DNA from: JAQUGA01 sp964521105
GTDB lineage: Bacteria; Bacteroidota; Bacteroidia; Bacteroidales; WCHB1-69
DNA length: 9,389 nt
Assembly (NCBI GenBank): GCA_964521105.1
Contig: CAZFPO010000114.1
Coordinates: 1-9,389, forward strand
Reading direction: 5' to 3'
The notes beneath the pieces are model-generated. The model made no database searches and was not told the origin of the DNA. It saw nothing but the letters and a program-made list of their open reading frames with translations. The position numbers and the translations under genes were made by a program. Below are positions 1 to 5,993 of the stretch, piece after piece; the stretch's first letter is position 1, and every line of letters starts with the position of its first letter.

Positions 1-1823
1 TATGTACAGCTAGCGGAGTTGTTTTAGGTAATCCAACTGTAAACGACAACTGTACAGTGGCTTCTGTAACAAATGATGCTCCCGCCATCTTCCCAATCGG
101 AACAACCGTAGTAACTTGGACCGTAATTGATGGTTCTGGCAACATGGCAACTTGTACACAAAATGTAGTAGTAACTGACAATCAACTACCAACAATTACT
201 TGTCCAGCTGATATTACTAGTTGTTCAAATAGTGTTGAATTGGGTGCTCCAATTGTGAGTGATAACTGTGGAATAGCTAGTATTACAAATGATGCTCCAG
301 CAATATTCCCCGTTGGACAAACAACTGTGGTAACTTGGACTGTAACCGATATTAATGGCAATATTTCAAGTTGCACGCAATTAGTTACAATTTCATCAAT
401 GGAAGTAACCATCACAAGTACAAATATTAATTGTCATAATTCATCAGATGCATCAATAATTGTAACCGCAACAGGTGGAACTGGGTTATTAACATACAGT
501 TTAAATGGAGGATCGCCTCAATCATCAAATGTTTTCACTGATTTAACAGCTGGTTCATACATTGTAGAGGTGGTAGATGAAAATGGTTGTTCCGTTCAAA
601 CCAATGCACATACTATATTAAACCCTGAACTTCTAACAGCAGTAGCTAATGTAGAAAATCAATTAAACTGTTACAATTCTTCTGATGCAATGATTATTGT
701 AACGGCAAATGGTGGTACAGGAAGCTATCATTATAGTTTAAATGGTGGCACTCCTCAAGTCTCAAATGTATTTAGTGGATTAAGTGCAGGCACTTATCAA
801 ATAAAAGTAGTAGATGAAAACGATTGTTCTGTAATAACTGAAGCGTTAACTATAGATGAAGTTACACAAATAAAATTCGACCATAAATCAAATTGTTTTG
901 GTGGCATACCTTCAGTTAGCTTCACAGCAAGCGGTGGTACACCTCCTTACCAATACTCTATTGACGGAGGTTTAACCTACTCGACAAGCAATACATTTGA
1001 TACAACTATTGTAGGAGCTCATCTTCATTTGATTGTAAAAGACTCTAAAGGCTGTTTAAGTGATATGAAAGAATTCGATGTAACAAATTTAAACAACTTA
1101 GTTGCAGGAGTAAACATAATCTCTCAAAACTTATGCTATGGAGTTAGCGATGCGCAAGTTCAAATTACTGTTGACGGCGGAGTTCCCCCATACAACTATT
1201 CGTTAAATTCAGGAAATCCAACTTATGGAAATTTATTTACAGGTTTAGCTGCAGGTGAATATTCTGTTGAGGTAAGAGATTCAAATACTTGTCCAGCACG
1301 TGTTACGTTTAAAATTGACCCACAACAACCTATCATTATCGATTTATTATCGAAAAATGATGCAGATTGCAATGGGTTAAATGGTGGAGCAGCCGAGATT
1401 GCAGTAAGTGGTGGTGCTTATCCATACACATATCAATGGTCGAATGGTGATAATGGTTCAATTGTAGCAAATCTTCCAAAAGGAACTCACACTGTAACAG
1501 TAACCGATGCTAATCATTGTGAATCTAAATTAGAAATAAAAGTTGCAATTAGTCGCCCCGTTGAAGACATTGAAATTCCAAATGTTTTCTCGCCCAATGG
1601 TGATGGTATTAATGATGTTTGGGTAATTAAAAACTTACAATGGTATCCCGAAAACGAACTTGTATTAATCAACCGTTGGGGTAATGAAGTATATTCTCAA
1701 AAATCATATCAAAACGATTGGGACGGAAGCCAACTCAACGAAGGCACCTACTTCTATGTGCTCAAAGTAAAAATGTGTAATGAGGATAAAAAAATCTCGG
1801 GATATATTACAATTATTAAATAA
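1..1823 (+). CDS. HYR/SprB-repeat surface adhesin with T9SS type B sorting domain (5' partial)
   Basis: The reading frame is open from the left edge (first full codon at position 3), so the start and signal peptide lie outside the window; the GTG at 57 is internal. The visible ~607 residues hold, in order: the end of one HYR module, a complete HYR module (about 180-396), five SprB-type repeats of 75-80 residues (about 402-1556), and a terminal domain of about 87 residues beginning EIPNVFSPNGDGINDVW and ending KKISGYITIIK. That terminal domain is the gliding-motility-associated/CHU_C type, the type B sorting signal of the type IX secretion system. By family knowledge such proteins are exported across the outer membrane by T9SS and act as surface adhesins or are released. 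HYR and SprB modules are Ig-like beta-sandwiches. The adhesive ligand cannot be told from sequence. The PorP/SprF gene downstream fits, since type B clients commonly sit beside such a partner. Confidence is high for the class and low for the exact role. Confidence 0.93.
   Translation, partial: CTASGVVLGNPTVNDNCTVASVTNDAPAIFPIGTTVVTWTVIDGSGNMATCTQNVVVTDNQLPTITCPADITSCSNSVELGAPIVSDNCGIASITNDAPAIFPVGQTTVVTWTVTDINGNISSCTQLVTISSMEVTITSTNINCHNSSDASIIVTATGGTGLLTYSLNGGSPQSSNVFTDLTAGSYIVEVVDENGCSVQTNAHTILNPELLTAVANVENQLNCYNSSDAMIIVTANGGTGSYHYSLNGGTPQVSNVFSGLSAGTYQIKVVDENDCSVITEALTIDEVTQIKFDHKSNCFGGIPSVSFTASGGTPPYQYSIDGGLTYSTSNTFDTTIVGAHLHLIVKDSKGCLSDMKEFDVTNLNNLVAGVNIISQNLCYGVSDAQVQITVDGGVPPYNYSLNSGNPTYGNLFTGLAAGEYSVEVRDSNTCPARVTFKIDPQQPIIIDLLSKNDADCNGLNGGAAEIAVSGGAYPYTYQWSNGDNGSIVANLPKGTHTVTVTDANHCESKLEIKVAISRPVEDIEIPNVFSPNGDGINDVWVIKNLQWYPENELVLINRWGNEVYSQKSYQNDWDGSQLNEGTYFYVLKVKMCNEDKKISGYITIIK
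3..396 (+). repeat. Two tandem HYR modules (first one truncated)
   Basis: Two coding repeats with a spacing of about 219 nt. The second copy starts with DNQLPTITCPADI near 177. Both copies carry the block ASVTNDAPAIFP / ASITNDAPAIFP followed by VVTWTV and a Cys-Thr-Gln close. The DNA is also recognisably similar (aaatgatgctcc at 71 and 286, gtaacttgga at 111 and 330), which suggests module duplication. More copies probably lie upstream. Confidence 0.85.
402..1556 (+). repeat. Five SprB-type repeats in the adhesin
   Basis: Five modules whose first cysteine codons fall at 432, 669, 894, 1134 and 1368, giving periods of 237, 225, 240 and 234 nt. Each has the pattern Cys-x-(G/N)-x-S-D-A, a GG(T/V/A)xPYxYS-like strand, NxFxxLxAGxYxVxVxDxNxC, and a closing strand. 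Modules 1 and 2 are the closest pair (both contain YSLNGG, VSNVF/SSNVF and VVDEN). Module 5 is the most divergent and carries YQWSNGDNG instead of YSLNGG. Each module contains exactly two cysteines. Confidence 0.85.
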
Positions 1824-1830
1824 AATATAA

Positions 1831-1868
1831 ATAAAGGAGGTAATAAGCTCTTTACTTCCTTTATTTTA
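1831..1868 (+). terminator. Hairpin terminator after the adhesin gene
   Basis: A 13-bp stem with one G-U pair: ATAAAGGAGGTAA (1831-1843) pairs with TTACTTCCTTTAT (1852-1864) around an 8-nt loop, followed by a short T run. It begins 8 bp after the adhesin stop codon. The stem is AT-rich and the T tract is short, so it may be leaky. It would separate or attenuate transcription between the adhesin and the porP-like gene. Confidence 0.65.
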
Positions 1869-1988
1869 ACAAATTAATTAGAATAAGTCTAAACATAAAT
1901 AATAATAATTTGTTTAAATTAAAAAGCATAACAAAATTTTTAATTCAAAATTAAAAGTGCTGATAGATAAAAATTAAAAGAATTTATC

Positions 1989-2942
1989 ATGAAAACAATT
2001 ATAAAGACCACCATACTGATAATGATATCATCGTTCACGTTTGCTCAGCAAAACTCATTGTTGAATCATTATATTTTTAACCAAATGACCATAAATCCTG
2101 CGTATGTTGGAACAAAACAGTGGACTAATTTGAATTTCACCACGGCTTCGCAATGGACTGGTTTAGAGGGAGCTCCATTTACTCAAGTATTAAGTTTAGA
2201 GGGTCCAATATCCCAGTCGAACGGTTTGGGTGTTCAAATAATTAATGATAAAATTGGTGCTCAATATCAGCAATCGATTTATGGGAGTTTTTCGCACATA
2301 TTAAAATTGAACGAAAATTGGAAGTTGTCGATGGGTATTGCTGCTGGAATTTCGTATTTTACACTTGACGGAACTGTGTTAAACGGAGGTGAAGTTGACG
2401 ATCCATCGGTTCCAAAAAACAGAGTAAATACAGTACGTTTCGATCCAAAAACTGGAGTTTTTATATATTCAGATAGGTTTTATGCTGGTTTTTCGGTAAA
2501 TGATTTATTGGGAGATTTAATTCAAAGCAAAGATGTTTTAATAACAAAACAAGCTCGACATTACTATTTAACTTCTGGATATGTTTTCGACATTGGGGAT
2601 AACTTTAAGCTAAAACCGAGTTTTTTAATTCGCGAAGATTTAAAAGCACAATCAACCATGGATTTAAATACATTCATGTTATACAAAGAAACTTTTTGGG
2701 TGGGATTAACTTATCGTTTTGGAGTAAATTCGGTATTTAATAACCGTTTAGACAATACATTGCGAATGAGAAACGCCATGGTTTTTATGACCGAATGGAA
2801 TATTAGCAAAAGTTTCATTGTGGGATATGCTTATACTATGTCAACCTCCGCATTAAGTGGATTTTCGGGACACGAAATAGAAATTGCATACACATTCCCT
2901 AAAAAAGAGAATACACGCATGAGAACACCCAGATATTTTTAA
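1989..2942 (+). CDS. PorP/SprF family type IX secretion outer-membrane protein
   Basis: 317 residues, the usual length of the PorP/SprF family. It starts with a Sec signal peptide (MKTIIKTTILIMISSFTFA, cleavage probably before QQNS). The family hallmark near the N-terminus is present as HYIFNQMTINPAYVG (residues 27-41), and the protein ends in the family-typical PRYF. The rest alternates short hydrophobic and aromatic strands, as expected of an outer-membrane beta-barrel. Family knowledge: PorP is a T9SS outer-membrane component, and SprF-type paralogues are needed for secretion or surface attachment of the neighbouring type B substrate. Its position directly after a type B client suggests it is the dedicated partner of that adhesin rather than the core PorP, so no symbol is assigned. 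It lies 19 bp upstream of the OmpA-domain gene, with no terminator between, and is probably cotranscribed with it. The ATG is the only start that keeps the signal peptide. Confidence 0.9.
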   Translation: MKTIIKTTILIMISSFTFAQQNSLLNHYIFNQMTINPAYVGTKQWTNLNFTTASQWTGLEGAPFTQVLSLEGPISQSNGLGVQIINDKIGAQYQQSIYGSFSHILKLNENWKLSMGIAAGISYFTLDGTVLNGGEVDDPSVPKNRVNTVRFDPKTGVFIYSDRFYAGFSVNDLLGDLIQSKDVLITKQARHYYLTSGYVFDIGDNFKLKPSFLIREDLKAQSTMDLNTFMLYKETFWVGLTYRFGVNSVFNNRLDNTLRMRNAMVFMTEWNISKSFIVGYAYTMSTSALSGFSGHEIEIAYTFPKKENTRMRTPRYF

Positions 2943-2961
2943 ACGTTAAACTTTATTTATT

Positions 2962-4965
2962 ATGAAAAAAAATATATACTTTTTGTTGATTCTATTTATG
3001 TCGATGTTTATTTCGATTTATCAATCATTTGCTCAGAAAGCGGATAATAATACAGCAAAGCAGTTAATGAGCAATTATGAATTTGTGAAAGCAATTGCCA
3101 TGTATAACGACTATTTTAACTTACATTCTCCCAGCGATGATGACATTCGGAATGTAGTTTCATGTTATCTTATGATAAATGAAACAAAGTCCGCAAAAGA
3201 GTGGATTGCACGATTGGTAAATAAGGATAATGCCATTCCGAAAGATGTATTATTATATGCACATCTACTTAAAACTGATGCCATGTATGACGAAGCAATA
3301 ATTCAATTTCAACGATATAAAACGCTCGTTCCTACTGATGCTAATATCGATAATTGGATTGAATCATGCAGGAAGTCGAAGATGTGGATTCAAAATCCAG
3401 AATTTTTCGATATTACTAACGTAGAAGTTCTAAATAGCGAAAATTCAGATTTTGGTTTAGTACCTTTTAACGATGGTTTTATTTTTACATCCGACAGGAA
3501 AAAGGGAAGCATTTTAACTAATGATGACACGTATGGTTGGACCGGCAATCCCTACTTGAAACTGATTAATGTTAAAAAATCATCAAAATTGGAAGATTTT
3601 AGAATAATTAATCCGCTGAATGATAAGTATCATAACGGACCAGGAATGTTTAACGAAAAATACAGTCAATTCTTTTTCACTCGAACAAAAATGGTTCGTG
3701 TAACCAAAAAGAATAAAAACATTGATCCAACAAGCTGGATTGTAAATGTAGAAAATCCGGATTATGAAAACCGTCTTGAAATATATTTTTCAGAATTCAA
3801 AAACAGTAAATGGGCTACTCCAGTATCCTTTCAGTACAATAATCCCGAAGAGTACTCTATTGGTCATCCGGCATTATCACCTGATGGGAAAATACTTTAT
3901 TTTGTTTCGGATATGCCCGGCGGATACGGTCAAACGGACATTTATTTTTCCGTTCGTGGTTCAAACGGGCTTTGGGAAAAGCCAATTAATGCTGGCGATA
4001 AAATAAATACATCGGGTAAGGAGATGTTTCCATACATCGACAGTAAGGGTGATTTGTATTTTTCAAGTGATGGACATCAAGGAATGGGTGGTTTAGACAT
4101 TTTTAAATCTTCGGGAGAAAAAAACAAATGGAAAGAACCAGTCAACTTAAAATATCCTTTAAATTCGCCAAAAGATGATTTTTCGTTGGTTTATACCGAA
4201 GAAGAAAAATCAGGATATTTTTCATCAAACAGAGATGGTGGCAAAGGGAGTGATGATATTTATCATTTCGATTTCAATCCTCCAAGTGAACTTATTATTG
4301 CAGTGATTACCAAAACATACGATGAAAATAAAAACATTGTTTTTTTGGATAAAGTAAGTGTTAAAATAGAAAACTCAACCGAAAAAGAGAAAGTAGATGA
4401 ATTAAAAGTGGTTAACGGACAGTTTTTTGCTCAAATTAAATGCAAAGATGAATACGTAATTACAGGCTCTAAAGATGGTTATTACACTAATACAAAAACC
4501 ATTGTAACCGAATGTAAAAAGCGTCAGGACACAGTTTTTGTAGAAATGATATTTGATAAAATTGAGATTGATAAGCCCATTGTTTTAAAGAATATTTATT
4601 ACGATTTTGACAAATCCTTTATTCGTACCGATGCAGTGCCCGATTTAGACAAAGTGGTTCAAATTATGAACGATAATCCCGACATCATAGTAGAACTTGG
4701 CTCACACACCGACTCCCGCGGGTCTGATGAATACAACAGGGCATTGTCGCAACGTCGTGCCGATGCTGCAGTAGCTTATATTATTTCAAAAGGAATTGAC
4801 AAAAAACGCATTCAGGCAAAGGGTTATGGCGAAACACAACATTTAAATGAATGTTCAAATGGTGTGGAATGTAGCGAAGAAGCTCATCAATTAAATCGTC
4901 GTACCGAATTTAAAGTTACAGGTTTTATTAAAGGGAAAAATACCACTATTAAAAGTGATTTATAA
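2962..4965 (+). CDS. PorE-like TPR / beta-propeller / OmpA C-terminal domain protein
   Basis: 667 residues. Domains in order: signal peptide (1-24, ending SFA before QKAD); TPR-like helices (about 28-150); PD40/WD40-type propeller motifs at about 163-182, 224-240, 298-335, 352-383 and 400-438 (for example HPALSPDGKILYFVSD, GDLYFSSDGHQGMGGLDIF); a carboxypeptidase-regulatory-like beta domain (about 445-530); and an OmpA_C peptidoglycan-binding domain (about 545-655). In the OmpA domain, Asp584 of GSHTDSRGS and Arg599 of LSQRRADA match the pair that binds diaminopimelate in OmpA structures. The same domain order is known in PorE, a T9SS protein tying the outer-membrane complex to peptidoglycan. 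Unlike a lipoprotein, this one has no lipobox cysteine after the signal peptide. It is probably periplasmic and anchored to the wall, working with the PorP-like protein encoded 19 bp upstream. It could be a PorE paralogue dedicated to this locus. Confidence 0.88.
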   Translation: MKKNIYFLLILFMSMFISIYQSFAQKADNNTAKQLMSNYEFVKAIAMYNDYFNLHSPSDDDIRNVVSCYLMINETKSAKEWIARLVNKDNAIPKDVLLYAHLLKTDAMYDEAIIQFQRYKTLVPTDANIDNWIESCRKSKMWIQNPEFFDITNVEVLNSENSDFGLVPFNDGFIFTSDRKKGSILTNDDTYGWTGNPYLKLINVKKSSKLEDFRIINPLNDKYHNGPGMFNEKYSQFFFTRTKMVRVTKKNKNIDPTSWIVNVENPDYENRLEIYFSEFKNSKWATPVSFQYNNPEEYSIGHPALSPDGKILYFVSDMPGGYGQTDIYFSVRGSNGLWEKPINAGDKINTSGKEMFPYIDSKGDLYFSSDGHQGMGGLDIFKSSGEKNKWKEPVNLKYPLNSPKDDFSLVYTEEEKSGYFSSNRDGGKGSDDIYHFDFNPPSELIIAVITKTYDENKNIVFLDKVSVKIENSTEKEKVDELKVVNGQFFAQIKCKDEYVITGSKDGYYTNTKTIVTECKKRQDTVFVEMIFDKIEIDKPIVLKNIYYDFDKSFIRTDAVPDLDKVVQIMNDNPDIIVELGSHTDSRGSDEYNRALSQRRADAAVAYIISKGIDKKRIQAKGYGETQHLNECSNGVECSEEAHQLNRRTEFKVTGFIKGKNTTIKSDL

Positions 4966-4982
4966 TTTTTCCAATTAAAACC

Positions 4983-5017
4983 AAAGGCAGGAGTTCATGG
5001 CGTTCTCCTGCTTTTTT
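4983..5017 (+). terminator. Rho-independent terminator closing the porP-like/porE-like pair
   Basis: GCAGGAG (4987-4993) pairs with CTCCTGC (5005-5011) around an 11-nt loop. Outer AAAG/TTTT pairing lengthens the stem, and the six T residues at 5012-5017 form the U tract. It lies 17 bp after the stop codon of the OmpA-domain gene. Confidence 0.85.
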
Positions 5018-5105
5018 GTATCTATTTTATCCGACAACAAACGATTACAAGCAACTATTATCGAAAGTAAGCAATTATTAACCGAATTAGTTTATAATGA
5101 GGTTG

Positions 5106-5115
5106 TTACTTTGCA
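5106..5115 (+). promoter_or_regulatory. Probable Bacteroidota -7 promoter box for ssb
   Basis: TTACTTTG (5106-5113) differs at one position from the Bacteroidota -7 consensus TAnnTTTG and is followed by CA. I see no convincing TTTG -33 box at the expected distance (TTAG at 5087-5090 is the nearest). If used, transcription would start near 5120, giving an A-rich leader of about 60 nt. Confidence 0.45.
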
Positions 5116-5182
5116 TCGTCAATGTTTCACAAACGAAATGTAAAAAACAAAAAATAATTGTTCACTTAAAAAATTAAACATT

Positions 5183-5527
5183 ATGAACGCAACATTAAAC
5201 AAAGTAGAGTTATTAGGGTATGCAGGTATGAATGCCGAGTTAGTTGAATTTGAAAAAGGAAATGCCTTATTAAAATTTTCCTTAGCTACCAACGAAGATT
5301 ATCAAAAGACTAACGGCGAGTGGGTGAAAAACACCACATGGCATAACATTGTAATGTGGGGCGAAGCAGCACGTAAAGCAGCTAAGGAAGTTACCAAAGG
5401 TGCAAAACTACAACTTCAAGGAAAAATTGTTTCACAATCGTACACCGACAAAAGTGGTGCAAAAAGAGTATCATTTAAAATCCAAACCGATTTGCTTACT
5501 CCAATTAAAGAAGAAGCAACGGAATAA
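5183..5527 (+). CDS. ssb: Single-stranded DNA-binding protein, short form
   Basis: 114 residues forming a single OB-fold Ssb domain: an N-terminal strand with NKVELLGYAG, then KFSLATNEDYQKTNGEWV, the family-typical TTWHNIVMWGEAA, the strand GAKLQLQGKIVSQSYTDKSG, and a final strand RVSFKIQTDLL. Family role: it coats single-stranded DNA during replication, recombination and repair. The protein stops about ten residues after the OB fold (TPIKEEATE). It therefore lacks the long flexible tail and the acidic DxxxDxPF-like tip that recruits partner proteins in the replicative Ssb of most bacteria, so it may be an accessory paralogue. The gene stands alone, with its own -7 box upstream and a strong terminator downstream. 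The leader is A-rich, with no Shine-Dalgarno sequence, as is usual in this phylum. Confidence 0.92.
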   Translation: MNATLNKVELLGYAGMNAELVEFEKGNALLKFSLATNEDYQKTNGEWVKNTTWHNIVMWGEAARKAAKEVTKGAKLQLQGKIVSQSYTDKSGAKRVSFKIQTDLLTPIKEEATE

Positions 5528-5543
5528 GGCAATTAACTAAATT

Positions 5544-5585
5544 AAAAAGGCTGTCGATAAAATTTTACGTCAGCCTTTTTTGTTT
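5544..5585 (+). terminator. Rho-independent terminator of ssb
   Basis: AAAAAGGCTG (5544-5553) pairs with CAGCCTTTTT (5571-5580). The inside can extend through CG/CG and TAAAA/TTTTA pairing, interrupted by one mismatch and one bulge. A T run follows the GC core. Because both arms end in A/T tracts it could also act on transcripts from the opposite strand. Confidence 0.85.
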
Positions 5586-5639
5586 TAAAAATACTACTGA
5601 CCGATTAAAGAAAAAAACATTTATTTTAAAAGACTCCTC

Positions 5640-5655
5640 TCCGTCAGCCGACGGA
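5640..5655. repeat. Palindrome H1 (6-bp stem)
   Basis: TCCGTC (5640-5645) and GACGGA (5650-5655) flank a 4-nt loop. It is the first of the palindromes in the gene-free region and the most GC-rich. It is isolated from the others by about 65 bp. Confidence 0.6.
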
Positions 5656-5751
5656 TACCAATGACAGAATTTAGTAACTAATTTATTTATAAGCGTTTGT
5701 AAATTGAGTACGATGTTAATGTCCGATGGACAAACTTTCCAATTAGTGGTT

Positions 5752-5822
5752 TTTTTTATTAATGTTAAAGTCCTAACGGACTATCAAGTTATTGCCCTTA
5801 GGGCATAAACATTAATAAAAAA
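5752..5822. repeat. Perfect 15-bp inverted repeat enclosing two hairpins
   Basis: TTTTTTATTAATGTT (5752-5766) is the exact reverse complement of AACATTAATAAAAAA (5808-5822). The 41 nt between contain the hairpins at 5769-5782 and 5793-5805 joined by 10 nt. As RNA, or extruded DNA, this would fold into a three-way junction. Confidence 0.7.
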
Positions 5823-5830
5823 TCAAGTTT

Positions 5831-5862
5831 ATGTTTAAAAATTCCACGTAGTGGATAAACAT
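5831..5862. repeat. Composite hairpin: ATGTTTA / TAAACAT around TCCAC-GTA-GTGGA
   Basis: The outer arms (5831-5837 and 5856-5862) are exact reverse complements. The inner 5-bp hairpin (5843-5855) abuts the 3' arm directly, and a 5-nt AAAAT bulge lies on the 5' side. In total 12 base pairs form around a 3-nt loop. Confidence 0.6.
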
Positions 5863-5875
5863 GCTGGTTAATTCA

Positions 5876-5901
5876 TGCAATTTTTAAGTAGCATAATTGC
5901 A
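5876..5901. repeat. 7-bp inverted repeat TGCAATT / AATTGCA
   Basis: TGCAATT (5876-5882) and AATTGCA (5895-5901) flank a 12-nt loop. It lies just beyond the hairpin cluster and lacks the shared flanks, so it may be unrelated to it. Confidence 0.4.
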
Positions 5902-5993
5902 CGTTGTCATTAACCCTTTATTTCCAAATTTTTGTATGAAGTCTCTGAATGACAAGGCTTTTTGTGAATTCTTTAGGTTAATCAATATTAAAA

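Larger units (their letters stand above)
5720..5868. repeat. Cluster of short hairpins with shared flanks and different stems (REP-like)
   Basis: Four clean hairpins: TGTCC-GAT-GGACA (5720-5732), AGTCC-TAAC-GGACT (5769-5782), TGCCC-TTA-GGGCA (5793-5805) and TCCAC-GTA-GTGGA (5843-5855). A decayed fifth, TTCCAATTAGTGG (5737-5749), resembles the last. All have 5-bp stems and 3-4-nt loops. Flanking words recur: ATGTTAA before the first two, ATCAAGTT at 5783 and 5822, and TAAACAT directly after the last two. The stems differ in sequence yet remain paired. This looks like an array of related palindromic units; assignment to REP/BIME elements is an inference. Confidence 0.6.
5586..5993. other. Gene-free region between convergent ssb and yggS, rich in small palindromes
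   Basis: About 400 bp with no credible coding sequence in any frame. It lies between the 3' ends of two convergent genes. It holds a series of short hairpins (5640-5901), a 15-bp inverted repeat with two hairpins inside, and an 8-bp inverted pair TTGTCATT (5904-5911) / AATGACAA (5948-5955). No clear terminator for the minus-strand yggS gene was found; only a weak AT hairpin (5978-5991) lies beside its stop codon. Confidence 0.7.

Noticed and set aside
57..59. GTG at 57 as the start of the adhesin gene
   Set aside because: The frame is open to the left edge and the residues before it (Cys, LGNPTVNDNC) continue the HYR module, so the gene enters from outside the window.
1903..1912. TAATAATTTG as a -7 promoter box for the porP-like gene
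   Set aside because: The spacing inside the box is off by one (TA-A-TTTG instead of TA-nn-TTTG) and there is no TTTG -33 partner at the right distance; the surroundings are so AT-rich that such near matches are expected.
5720..5868. CRISPR array
   Set aside because: The repeated elements are short hairpins with varying stems and irregular spacing. There are no 24-36-bp identical repeats and no cas genes.
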